Notes under the pieces: generated by a model
Told to the model about the DNA's origin: nothing
The model's database searches: none
Seen by the model: only the letters and a program-made list of their open reading frames with translations
NCBI GenBank assembly: GCA_016234115.1
Contig: JACRHD010000024.1
Coordinates: forward strand, 1 to 64,000
Reading direction: 5' to 3'
Source: Nitrospirota bacterium
Lineage (GTDB): Bacteria > Nitrospirota > Thermodesulfovibrionia > UBA6902
Length of the DNA: 64,000 nt
In this document: positions 1 to 6,514 of the stretch, piece after piece
How positions within the stretch are numbered: position 1 is the stretch's first letter
Layout of the letters: each line of letters opens with the position of its first letter
Translations under genes and position numbers: made by a program

Positions 1-69
1 AGGTAATCATAGTATCCGATTATTTTGCTTTTGATTAAAATGATCCGGCGGGATTGCTTTCAGGAAGGT

Positions 70-519
70 TTAATTGATATGCCTAAAATGGCTTGCGCCA
101 CTTCCGCCATTTTTGGCTTCTTTTTTACCGGCGCTTACAACATCTCCGACAAGCAACCGGATCAGCGCATTGACGTGTCCGACGGGCCTTCCTTTTTTGT
201 CTGTTTCCTGACCCTCTTCCGTTATGCGCTCAATCAGCAAGTCAGTGCGTTCAACCTGTAAATATATCCTTCTCAGGGTTTCCTGTTTTTCGTGGAGACT
301 TTCTTTAAAAACCATTTCAGCATGTTTCTCTGTCAATTCCCTCTTCGTCATACCCCTGACACTCTCTTTGAAGGCGTCATATTCCTTGTCGGTCATATGG
401 CGATATCTGTAATTCGGATTTTCAACGCGGGATTCAATCTTGTCTCTGATCTCAAGAATCTCTTTTCTTGAAAGTATTCCCTGAAATTCTTTTATTAACT
501 TCTCGATGCATTCTGCCAT
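70..519 (-). CDS. Hypothetical protein, charged and helical
   Basis: 149 residues, rich in Glu, Lys and Arg; probably helical over most of its length, with a glycine- and lysine-rich tail. I recognise no family. A strong ribosome binding site (GGAGGTG) lies about 5 bases before the ATG, inside the end of the preceding gene. The start follows directly on that gene's stop (TAAATG), so the two are very probably translationally coupled and act together. It lies in an accessory region near a toxin-antitoxin pair and a recombinase, so plasmid, phage or genomic-island origin is possible, but nothing in the sequence proves it. Confidence 0.6.
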   Translation of the reverse strand: MAECIEKLIKEFQGILSRKEILEIRDKIESRVENPNYRYRHMTDKEYDAFKESVRGMTKRELTEKHAEMVFKESLHEKQETLRRIYLQVERTDLLIERITEEGQETDKKGRPVGHVNALIRLLVGDVVSAGKKEAKNGGSGASHFRHIN

Positions 520-777
520 TTAAACACCTCCATGCAACTGTCTTATTGATTTCAGTGCAAATATACTGGATCTGAGCCCTTTGAGGGCCTTGATATAATC
601 GAGGACATTAATACTCACATTGCTATACAATTCCGAGAGCGCCTTATCTATATCTTCGCCTTCAACAATAAATACGACCTGTCCGTTCTGACTTTTCTCT
701 GGGATTATTTTGAAAGGTTTTTTTGATGCTTCAAAGAATGCGGGGATTGTGGGATCTGAAAATATTCTTTTTTCCAT
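520..777 (-). CDS. Hypothetical small protein
   Basis: 85 residues of unknown family. A good Shine-Dalgarno (AAGGAG) precedes the ATG. It is the first gene of a two-gene unit with the 149-residue protein, whose ATG begins directly after this stop codon. A 20-bp perfect inverted repeat about 30-50 bases upstream of the start could be its operator. No signal peptide, membrane segment or metal motif is visible. Confidence 0.6.
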   Translation of the reverse strand: MEKRIFSDPTIPAFFEASKKPFKIIPEKSQNGQVVFIVEGEDIDKALSELYSNVSINVLDYIKALKGLRSSIFALKSIRQLHGGV

Positions 778-807
778 TCGTGCTCCTTCTCTTAAGCTTT
801 TTCGTTT

Positions 808-827
808 TTGACTGAAATATCAGTCAA
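808..827. promoter_or_regulatory. 20-bp inverted repeat upstream of two-gene unit
   Basis: Two 8-base arms, TTGACTGA and TCAGTCAA, separated by AATA, lie 31-50 bases before the start of the gene ending at 520. Read on the minus strand, the arm includes TTGACT, which could also serve as a -35 box. The position fits an operator for a dimeric repressor. This is inference from symmetry and position only. The rest of 778-979 shows nothing I can name. Confidence 0.35.
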
Positions 828-979
828 CGAATTAAACCAGAAGGAAGCAAATTACAGATAGACAGGAAAAGAGGAAAAGCTTGTTTCTGTTTTTAGAGGA
901 TGGAATTTAATAGAATGGCTAATTTATCCGGAAGGGTAGATAGAGGTGGTCCAGTTTTTCCCAGGCCAGCTCTGATTGC

Positions 980-1687
980 TTAATTTTGCTTTGCAGCTTC
1001 TTCTATTTGCCGTATCGTTTCACGGGCTTTATTGTATACGGAGCGAATACCTTCATATGCACTTATTAGCCTTCTTCTGTCGATATCATTTAGATTCTTA
1101 GGTGGATTTGAGGGAGACCCCGGAATTTTTGTCTTATCGTTTGTAATTTTTTGGAGGGTCATTCCGTCCTGTTTCATTAAGTCAAAAATCTCAAGGGGAT
1201 CATATGATTGTTTGCTTTTTCTTCCTTTCGGTTTATTTACATATTTCCCGAAGAATTCATAAAAGAAATTTATACCTTTGGCCACTTCGCCTTTATCGGC
1301 CGTTAGATCGATTCTTAGATCTATAAATCTCCCATCCTTAAGTAATGGTGTGAAATCAATTTCATCATTGACGATTTTCCACCCTTTCGATGTAAGTTTC
1401 GGTTTCTCTTTCAACTTCACATTCTTAGTACTTAAAATACTAACAGGATGATTTTCAAATAGAGGTGATAGATTTTTAGAATATTGTTGCTCATATTCTT
1501 TAAACTCCTTCGGCGGAAGTAGAAAAGGCATATCTATTCCCCATTTTATTCTAAAAAGTTCTTCATCATCATCAAGGCGTTCCAGTTCTTCGAAGTCTCT
1601 AAGAAATTTATCACTTCTATATACATATCTTAACCGCTCGAATTTAGTTAGTTTTAAGTTATCTTTCTTTCCCTTTTTCTTTTTCAC
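980..1687 (-). CDS. Hypothetical protein
   Basis: 235 residues of unknown family. The N-terminus is lysine-rich, the middle mixed, and the C-terminus (about residues 180-235) looks helical and basic, as in DNA-binding or phage-type accessory proteins. There is no signal peptide, membrane segment or recognisable catalytic motif. The gene stands alone between the 85-residue hypothetical and the antitoxin. Its base composition (AT-rich, many Lys codons AAA) differs from the housekeeping genes further right, consistent with recent acquisition. Confidence 0.55.
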   Translation of the reverse strand: MKKKKGKKDNLKLTKFERLRYVYRSDKFLRDFEELERLDDDEELFRIKWGIDMPFLLPPKEFKEYEQQYSKNLSPLFENHPVSILSTKNVKLKEKPKLTSKGWKIVNDEIDFTPLLKDGRFIDLRIDLTADKGEVAKGINFFYEFFGKYVNKPKGRKSKQSYDPLEIFDLMKQDGMTLQKITNDKTKIPGSPSNPPKNLNDIDRRRLISAYEGIRSVYNKARETIRQIEEAAKQN

Positions 1688-1742
1688 AATATAGTACCTA
1701 TCCTCTCTCAGTTGAGAAGAGCGTTAATATCTTACATAAAAG

Positions 1743-2036
1743 TTATGCAGCCTTGACATGGAATTTGAGGCCCAGCGCCCGGACTACCTTCATCACCGTT
1801 GCAAACTCCGGATTGCCTTCAGGCGAAAGGGCCTTGTACAAGCTCTCGCGTCCGAGCCCTGTCTTACGGGCTATCAAGGCCATACCCTTGGCGCGGGCAA
1901 TGTCTCCGATTGCCGCTGCTATCAAGGCGGGATCTCCCTCCTCGATAGCAGCCTCAAGATAAGCGGCCATATCTTCTTCGGTCTTTAAATGCTCCGCTGC
2001 ATCCCAGGGGATAGTTTTAATTTTTCTGCGTGCCAT
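1743..2036 (-). CDS. HigA-like antitoxin (addiction module antidote family)
   Basis: 97 residues matching the 'probable addiction module antidote protein' type: an N-terminal toxin-binding stretch, then a Cro/C1-like helix-turn-helix at about residues 45-90 with the typical pattern IARKTGLGRESLYKAL. It would bind and neutralise the RelE-fold toxin encoded just upstream and repress the operon. Only 9 bases separate it from the toxin stop, and the order toxin then antitoxin is that of HigBA-type modules. Ends with the usual conserved LGLKFHVKAA-like tail. No full cognate operator was identified. Confidence 0.88.
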   Translation of the reverse strand: MARRKIKTIPWDAAEHLKTEEDMAAYLEAAIEEGDPALIAAAIGDIARAKGMALIARKTGLGRESLYKALSPEGNPEFATVMKVVRALGLKFHVKAA

Positions 2037-2045
2037 TTTAGCCTC

Positions 2046-2336
2046 CTAAATACTCTGCGCCAATTGCAGCGCGGTTTTGATGTCTTTATCCTGCGTGCGC
2101 TTGTCTCCGCCCGCCAACAGGATTACCAGTTCTTTGCCCCTCTGCTTATAATAAATTCTGTAGCCGGGACCGTAGGCGATCCGCAGTTCCGAGACGCCTT
2201 CACCTACAGGCTTAACATCGCCCGGATTGCCCAGCGACAAACGACGGATACGCGCATCGATACGTGCACGAGCTTGTCGGTCACGAAGGCGGCTAAACCA
2301 TTCAGCATATATATCGGTCTGACGAATCTCTATCAT
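2046..2336 (-). CDS. HigB/RelE-like toxin (addiction module killer family)
   Basis: 96 residues of the RelE/ParE superfamily, 'putative addiction module killer protein' subtype. Typical features are the basic helix with RLRDRQARARIDARI near the N-terminus, the VKPVGEGVSELRI strand region and the GPGYRIYY motif that forms the core sheet. Family members cleave ribosome-bound mRNA. It is the first gene of a toxin-antitoxin operon, with the antitoxin directly downstream. Length and motifs look intact. Confidence 0.88.
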   Translation of the reverse strand: MIEIRQTDIYAEWFSRLRDRQARARIDARIRRLSLGNPGDVKPVGEGVSELRIAYGPGYRIYYKQRGKELVILLAGGDKRTQDKDIKTALQLAQSI

Positions 2337-2445
2337 GTCTTACATTAGTGTATTCTATGGGATACGGGATGTCAATAAGATGAAGTTCATAGGGTCTCTA
2401 TGTTCTCATATGTGAAGGTGTTAACATGAAATTCAAGCTGAGATG

Positions 2446-2466
2446 TGGTACATTTAAAATGTACCA
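2446..2466. repeat. 21-bp perfect palindrome
   Basis: Arms TGGTACATTT and AAATGTACCA around a single central A. It lies 20 bases before the first unit of the tandem structured repeats and 110 bases upstream of the toxin gene. It could be an operator of the toxin-antitoxin operon, the boundary of the repeat array or a recombination site; the sequence does not decide. Confidence 0.4.
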
Positions 2467-2485
2467 TCAGGAGCCCGCCTGTAAA

Positions 2486-2892
2486 GCTCTGGCCCGTGCG
2501 CCAAGCACCGCCCTCCTGATCTTTATCGGGGCTGGTGTATGCAAGTGGGGCCGACTGGATCAGGGTTGGCTGAGGGTCTGCGCCCCTCCCAGGGCATTTT
2601 CCGTTATGTAGCCTGATGGCATATAAGTATATGCTCTGGCCCGAGCGCCAAGCACCGTCTTCCTGAGCGTTATTGGGGCTGGTGTCGGCAAGTGGGGCTG
2701 GCTGAGGCGGGGGGGGGGTAGCTCCCCTCCCAGAGCATTTCCCGTTATGTAGCCTAATGGCATTATATGCTCTGGCCCGTGCGCCTATCATCGCTCACCT
2801 GAGTATTTGCATCATCTGGGGCGATGCTGGCAAGTGGGGTCAACTGCTCAGGGCTGACTGAGGTGGGTTTGCTCCCCTCCCAGAGTATTTTC
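2486..2892 (-). repeat. Three tandem ~140-bp structured repeats (candidate ncRNA array)
   Basis: Three imperfect copies begin at 2486, 2633 and 2769 (periods 147 and 136). Read on the minus strand each begins near TGCTCTGGGAGGGG, has conserved inner blocks CCCCACTTGC and ACCAGCCCC, and ends GGCGCxCGGGCCAGAGC. In the middle copy the ends ATGCTCTGG and CCAGAGCAT are perfect reverse complements; the outer copies have one mismatch each, so every unit can close as a terminal stem. The third copy overlaps the last ~15 codons of the neighbouring small ORF. Conserved short blocks between divergent loops suggest a structured RNA or DNA element rather than coding sequence. Standalone RNA families such as HEARO/omega-RNA are one possibility; I could not confirm any. 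Confidence 0.6.
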
Positions 2893-3114
2893 CTTCCCCT
2901 TCTCATTCCACAGCATTTTAAGCAATTCCTGAGCATGTTCTAATTTGCGCTTTGTCTCAAATAACACCCATTCATATTGAGTTTTTTCCGCTGCTTCCTC
3001 CAGAGCTAATATCATCTCTACCACATTCAAACTGAAACTTAAATCGATATCAAGCCCATCAAATATGTCTATTTGCGACACAGGTAAGTTTGATTGTATT
3101 AATTTTAAAGCCAT
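2848..3114 (-). CDS. Small acidic hypothetical protein, C-terminus encoded by repeat unit
   Basis: About 88 residues from the ATG at 3114, which is preceded by a purine-rich site (GGAAAGG); a TTG 21 bases further upstream lies inside a palindrome and is less likely. Acidic and helical, family unknown. The last ~15 residues (from about GKENTLGG) are encoded by the third copy of the tandem repeat, so the natural C-terminus may have been replaced when the array was inserted. It follows the serine recombinase on the same strand with a 24-bp palindrome between them, so it may belong to the same element. Confidence 0.5.
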   Translation of the reverse strand: MALKLIQSNLPVSQIDIFDGLDIDLSFSLNVVEMILALEEAAEKTQYEWVLFETKRKLEHAQELLKMLWNEKGKENTLGGEQTHLSQP

Positions 3115-3130
3115 ATCCTTTTTCCTTTCC

Positions 3131-3154
3131 GTCAATCACCGGTCGGTGATTGAC
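3131..3154. repeat. 24-bp palindrome between recombinase and small ORF
   Basis: Arms GTCAATCACC and GGTGATTGAC around the centre GGTC, located 11 bases after the recombinase stop codon. The symmetry and position suit either a hairpin ending the recombinase transcript (no T-run follows) or a crossover or binding site for the serine recombinase. Neither can be chosen from sequence alone. Confidence 0.45.
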
Positions 3155-3165
3155 ACTTTGAATGT

Positions 3166-3840
3166 TTATGCGGCCTTCTTTAAAATGTTTTTTATTGTCT
3201 GAGGATGCCAGTACCGCCCTTGCGGCATATGTCCTTGGCTCTCTAATTCAGCGCATATTGAACGAAAAGAGTATCCCTTATTATTGAGCCCCTGTATTAA
3301 GCGTATCGCGTCCTGTTCTTTTTTATGAGCTACAAGAGTATATCCATCAGGTGACAGTCTCCATCCGAAGGGTATCTGTCCGGCCCTTTCATTGTTTGCT
3401 ATCTTCATCTGGAGTGCATCTTTCGTCCTCTCTGAAATCAGATCGCGTTCCATTTGCGCCAGGGATGCCGTAATATTCAGAAAGAATCTTCCCATTGCCG
3501 TTCCGGTATCAATTTTCTCATTAAGGCTGTGAAACGTGATCCCTGACCTTTCAATAGATTCTATCAGGGTAAGAGTATCAATGACCTTCCGGGAAAGCCT
3601 ATCGAGCTTATACACAATAATGGCCTGTATTCCTTTACTCTTCACCCAGGATAGAAGGCCCTGAATACCATCTCGGTTGAGACTCTTTCCGCTCTTCCCT
3701 GCATCCTCGATGATCTCCACAAGGTCCAGGTCTTGAATTTCGCAATACGCCCTGATTTTTGCTTTTTGATTATCGAGCGATATTCCTTCCGTGGCTTGCT
3801 CTATGGTAGAAACTCTGACATAACCTATTGCCTTTTTCAT
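3166..3840 (-). CDS. Serine recombinase (resolvase/invertase family)
   Basis: About 224 residues from the ATG at 3840, preceded by AAAGGGGAA. An in-frame ATG at 4089 would give 307 residues, but that extension is antisense to the ribbon-helix-helix gene and is rejected. The resolvase catalytic domain spans about residues 1-145: GYVRVST with the nucleophilic Ser, YKLDRLSR, and the E-helix segment MERDLISERTK. A short C-terminal helix-turn-helix-like DNA-binding part follows (residues 180-224). It catalyses site-specific DNA exchange through a 5'-phosphoserine link. It is divergent from a small RHH protein and shows a good sigma-70 promoter with a palindrome over its start region. Confidence 0.9.
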   Translation of the reverse strand: MKKAIGYVRVSTIEQATEGISLDNQKAKIRAYCEIQDLDLVEIIEDAGKSGKSLNRDGIQGLLSWVKSKGIQAIIVYKLDRLSRKVIDTLTLIESIERSGITFHSLNEKIDTGTAMGRFFLNITASLAQMERDLISERTKDALQMKIANNERAGQIPFGWRLSPDGYTLVAHKKEQDAIRLIQGLNNKGYSFRSICAELESQGHMPQGRYWHPQTIKNILKKAA

Positions 3841-3874
3841 TTTCGTTCCCCTTTCTTTTTCGTGTACTGCAAAT

Positions 3875-3912
3875 TGTATATACAGTTTAAATAAATATCT
3901 TCCTTTTGTCAA
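3875..3912 (-). promoter_or_regulatory. Recombinase promoter with palindromic operator
   Basis: On the minus strand TTGACA (3907-3912) and TAAACT (3884-3889) are spaced by 17 bases. The 10-base palindrome TGTATATACA (3875-3884) touches the -10 box and covers the likely start of transcription. The ribbon-helix-helix protein encoded divergently is an obvious candidate repressor (inference). Confidence 0.6.
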
Positions 3913-3940
3913 TACGTTCCTGCTATACTTTTTGTAGAAC

Positions 3941-4123
3941 ATGAAAGCTGAACATCTAAAGAAAATTTTGACCGGAAAATCTAAGACGATTAGTCTTCGG
4001 ATTAATCCGGATCTTCTGAGGCTCCTGGACGAGGCACTTGCAAGAGACAAGGAATTCAACAACAGAAACGAACTTATTGAAGTGCTCATCTTGCGTTATC
4101 TTGAGTCAAGGGGAAAGTTATAA
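3941..4123 (+). CDS. Ribbon-helix-helix (CopG/Arc-like) DNA-binding protein
   Basis: 60 residues with the pattern of an RHH domain: a short strand KTISLRINP, helix LLRLLDEALAR and helix NRNELIEVLILRYLES. Such proteins bind DNA as dimers through the paired strands. It is divergent from the serine recombinase and may control it through the palindrome over the recombinase promoter. No Shine-Dalgarno precedes the ATG, and a TATACT box ends only 11 bases upstream, so the mRNA may be leaderless. The antisense extension of the recombinase frame over this gene is an artefact. Confidence 0.75.
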   Translation: MKAEHLKKILTGKSKTISLRINPDLLRLLDEALARDKEFNNRNELIEVLILRYLESRGKL

Positions 4124-4437
4124 TATATCGAGGCTGCGAAACGTCTCGGACGTTTGAGCGGGGGACTTCTCCCGTCGAGAAGATGCATCCGGCGTCGCTG
4201 CCTCTATTCAACATGAAGCAGGCAAAGAAAAAGAAAAGAAATATCTACCCGAAATTCCGGGAAGTTCTAATTTGGAAGCCTACATGGAAAAAAAGAAAAG
4301 GCAAGTATCCGGAACTCGTAGATGGGATTTATCAATCGTAACTGTTATCTCCGCAGTAAATTCACCAAGTTATCTTAAATAAAAGTCCCATAAAAGCGAT
4401 TTTACAGTAGAGTCTATTTATAACTTCATGAAAAAAA
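4124..4437 (+). other. Gene-poor stretch with possible ORF remnants
   Basis: No convincing gene. One frame is open from 4158 to about 4380 without a good start, and a 42-codon lysine-rich ORF begins at 4213 in another frame without a ribosome site. Both look like remnants of a small gene downstream of the RHH gene. The stretch ends at the tRNA-Pro gene, a common site for integration of mobile DNA. Confidence 0.3.
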
Positions 4438-4447
4438 AGGGGAAAAA

Positions 4448-4526
4448 TGGTCGGGGCGAGCCGATTCGAACGGCCGACCTCTCGCACCCCAAGCGAGTGC
4501 GCTAAACCAGGCTGCGCTACGCCCCG
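4448..4526 (-). tRNA. tRNA-Pro (GGG)
   Basis: On the minus strand the acceptor stem CGGGGCG pairs with CGCCCCG, followed by ACCA, so CCA is encoded. The anticodon stem CTCGC/GCGAG encloses a loop with GGG. The T-arm has GTTCGAATC. It marks the border between the accessory patch to the left and housekeeping genes to the right. Confidence 0.95.
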
Positions 4527-4532
4527 TACATT

Positions 4533-4619
4533 TAAAAAGGGTTCAAGGGTTCAAGGGTTCGAGGGTCCGAGGGGAGCAGCATCACTTGACCCCTTGGACC
4601 CTTGACACCTTGAACCCTA
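4533..4619. repeat. Inverted repeat built of GGGTTCAAGGGTT-type words
   Basis: The left arm contains three slightly varied GGGTTCAA/GGGTTCGA words and the right arm the complementary TTGACCCC, TTGGACCC and TTGAACCC words. It can form a long imperfect hairpin after the MerR-type gene. The same word family occurs inside the P-type ATPase gene near 63376. Confidence 0.7.
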
Positions 4620-4958
4620 TTTTAATATATTCAGTATCTCCTTCAACTTCCGTCTGACGTCCTGGATTGTCCGGATCGAGACACTGTTTTTCTTTGGAGC
4701 ACTCTCCCCGAATTTCTTCCTGACGCCGGCTATAGTGTACCTTTCCTTGTAGAGGAGGTCCTTGATCTGGAGGACCGTCTCAAGGTCCTTCCGTGTATAA
4801 ACTCTCTGCCCCGTCTTGTTTTTCCTGGGCTTAAGGAATGGAAACTCGGTTTCCCAGTATCTTAATACATACGGCTCTAAATCCGCCAGCTCACTGATTT
4901 CGCCGATTTTATAAAAGAGTCTGTCGGAGCTGAGGTTCTTTCGGGATAAAGCCCCCAT
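4617..4958 (-). CDS. MerR-family transcriptional regulator
   Basis: 113 residues. The N-terminal winged helix begins FYKIGEISELADLEPYVLRYWE, the canonical MerR recognition fold, followed by the wing with QRVYTRKDL. A short helical dimerisation part follows, and there is no large effector domain, so it resembles the small MerR proteins that sit next to ihfA in many Gram-negatives. The ATG overlaps neither neighbour; six bases separate it from the ihfA stop, so the two are co-transcribed from the strong promoter before ihfA. The ligand is unknown. Confidence 0.9.
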   Translation of the reverse strand: MGALSRKNLSSDRLFYKIGEISELADLEPYVLRYWETEFPFLKPRKNKTGQRVYTRKDLETVLQIKDLLYKERYTIAGVRKKFGESAPKKNSVSIRTIQDVRRKLKEILNILK

Positions 4959-4964
4959 CGGATG

Positions 4965-5243
4965 TTATACCTTTTCAACAACATCTTTGAACTGAAGGCT
5001 GGGTTTAAAGGTAACGACCCGTCTCTGTTCTATTTCAAGCTCCGAGCCTGTCTTGGGGTTTCTCCCTCTGCGGGAACCCTTTTTCCTGACAAGAAAGGTC
5101 CCGAATCCGGTTATCTTGATGGACTCGCCGTCCGCAAGAATGCTCTTCATGGATTCAAAAAGAGTTTCAACGATCGCGGCTGCCTCCTTTTTGGGAAGAC
5201 CGATCTTCTCGTACAGCTTGTCCGCCAAATCCGCCTTAGTCAT
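4965..5243 (-). CDS. ihfA: Integration host factor subunit alpha (HU/IHF family)
   Basis: 92 residues, full HU-family length. It shows the N-terminal MTKADLADKLYEKIGLPKKEA helices, the GFGTFLVRKKGSRRGRNPKTG beta-arm with the intercalating proline and the terminal VTFKPS strand. IHF bends DNA at specific sites during recombination, replication and transcription. Position directly before a MerR-type gene is the usual ihfA context, which is why alpha rather than HU is preferred. It is preceded by a consensus sigma-70 promoter. Confidence 0.88.
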   Translation of the reverse strand: MTKADLADKLYEKIGLPKKEAAAIVETLFESMKSILADGESIKITGFGTFLVRKKGSRRGRNPKTGSELEIEQRRVVTFKPSLQFKDVVEKV

Positions 5244-5269
5244 ATATAACCCCCTGTTGATTTTCTTAA

Positions 5270-5298
5270 ATTATAAAAGGACATATCTTCATTGTCAA
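5270..5298 (-). promoter_or_regulatory. Consensus sigma-70 promoter for ihfA-merR
   Basis: On the minus strand TTGACA (5293-5298) is separated by exactly 17 bases from TATAAT (5270-5275), 26 bases before the ihfA ATG. Both hexamers match consensus fully, predicting strong constitutive expression. Confidence 0.85.
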
Positions 5299-5401
5299 GG
5301 AAACGGTACAGTAAAAATTATATTTTATTCTGATAATTTATGCAAACAAATCATAAAAAGGGGCAGGGGATGAAATCCCTTAGTATTGTGCATTATTCTT
5401 G

Positions 5402-6430
5402 TTAAAACACCAGCCAGGGCTGGGGAAGGAAAATTTTTTCATACATAATGAGCGCGAACCGGTCCGTCATCCCCGCTATAAAATCGCATACCAGCCTATC
5501 CTTGCGGTCAATGGATTCCTTGGGGAATTCCTTAAACACCTCATCGGTATGTTCCATATAATAATTGTAGAGGTCGAGGAGTATCTTGCGGGCCTTTTTG
5601 AACTCCTCTTTGGATATACCGCTCTCATATACGTTTTTATAGAGGAAGTCCCTCAGAGATGAAGTGGTTTCCTTCATGGAATCACTCATGGTGACTTCCT
5701 TCAGCCCGGTCTCAGAGGAGGTTTGTATCACATCCCTCACCATGGCGCCGATCCGCTTTGAATTCCTCTCGCCCGTCCTGAAAAATTCCGAGGGGATTCC
5801 GGAACGCTTAAGGACGCCGGCGCGCAGGGAATCATCAATGTCATGGTTCACGTATGCGATTACATCCGAAACCCTGACGATCTGACCTTCAAGCGTATCG
5901 CTGCGGATTGTTGAGGAGAAAATTTCGCCTTTGCCCTTTGAGTGTTTTACGATGCCTTCCCGGACTTCATGCGTCAGGTTAAGCCCCTGCCCGTTTCTCT
6001 CAAGCACATCGACGACCCTGAGGCTCTGCTCGTAATGCTTGAACCCGCCGGGGTAGATTTCGCGCAGGATGTCTTCTCCGGCATGACCGAAAGGCGTATG
6101 ACCCAGGTCGTGTCCGATGGCGATTGCCTCGGTAAGGTCTTCGTTTAACCGGAGGGCGCGGGCGATGGTCCTTGCGATCTGCGAGACCTCCAGCGTATGC
6201 GTCAGCCTGGTCCGGTAGTGGTCACCCTTGGGCGCGAGGAAGACCTGTGTCTTATGCTTCAGTCTCCTGAAGGCCTTTGAATGGATGATCCTGTCCCTGT
6301 CCCGCTGAAAGCAGGTCCGTATGTCATCCTCCTTCTCCTTCCTGAGCCTTCCCCTGCTCTGCGAGCTCAGGCAGGCGTGAGGATGGAGGATTTTTCTTTC
6401 AATCTCTTCTGTCTGTTCGCGGATGGTCAT
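5402..6430 (-). CDS. dgt: dGTPase-like HD-domain triphosphohydrolase
   Basis: About 342 residues from the ATG at 6430; an upstream ATG at 6454 lies in a repeat element and is rejected. The HD metal-binding residues are seen in THTLEVSQ (His), [16 protein letters not shown] (His-Asp) and the later [13 protein letters not shown] (Asp). The family cleaves dNTPs, classically dGTP, to nucleoside plus tripolyphosphate. The N-terminus with SQSRGR and [18 protein letters not shown] is diagnostic for the dGTPase-like type. The gene stands alone, convergent with nothing, between ihfA and a methyltransferase. Confidence 0.92.
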   Translation of the reverse strand: MTIREQTEEIERKILHPHACLSSQSRGRLRKEKEDDIRTCFQRDRDRIIHSKAFRRLKHKTQVFLAPKGDHYRTRLTHTLEVSQIARTIARALRLNEDLTEAIAIGHDLGHTPFGHAGEDILREIYPGGFKHYEQSLRVVDVLERNGQGLNLTHEVREGIVKHSKGKGEIFSSTIRSDTLEGQIVRVSDVIAYVNHDIDDSLRAGVLKRSGIPSEFFRTGERNSKRIGAMVRDVIQTSSETGLKEVTMSDSMKETTSSLRDFLYKNVYESGISKEEFKKARKILLDLYNYYMEHTDEVFKEFPKESIDRKDRLVCDFIAGMTDRFALIMYEKIFLPQPWLVF

Positions 6431-6440
6431 TTTAACAAAA

Positions 6441-6510
6441 GTAACAAGTGACAAGTAACGGGTGACGGGTACTAGTTTTTTAAATTATCGGGTCACCTGT
6501 TACTCGTCAC
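6441..6510. repeat. Inverted repeat, GTAACAAGTGACAAG word family
   Basis: The left arm GTAACAAGTGACAAGTAAC and its degenerate copy GGTGACGGGT are mirrored by GGGTCACCTGTTACTCGTCAC. The same word family forms the start of the multicopper oxidase gene at 45575-45652. Confidence 0.75.
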
Positions 6511-6514
6511 TGCA

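Noticed and set aside
2387-2791. Open frames across the tandem repeats (for example 134 codons on the minus strand)
   Set aside because: They are open only because the repeats are GC-rich; two frames are open at once, no ribosome site is present and the similarity between units is in nucleotide blocks and ends rather than in one reading frame.
2486-2892. Diversity-generating retroelement or CRISPR array
   Set aside because: No reverse transcriptase is in the window, substitutions are not confined to one base, and units are too long and lack spacers. No CRISPR-like direct repeats were seen anywhere.
3841-4089. N-terminal extension of the serine recombinase to 307 residues
   Set aside because: The extension is antisense to the RHH gene, includes the promoter, and lacks similarity to recombinases; the ATG at 3840 with its ribosome site gives the canonical start.
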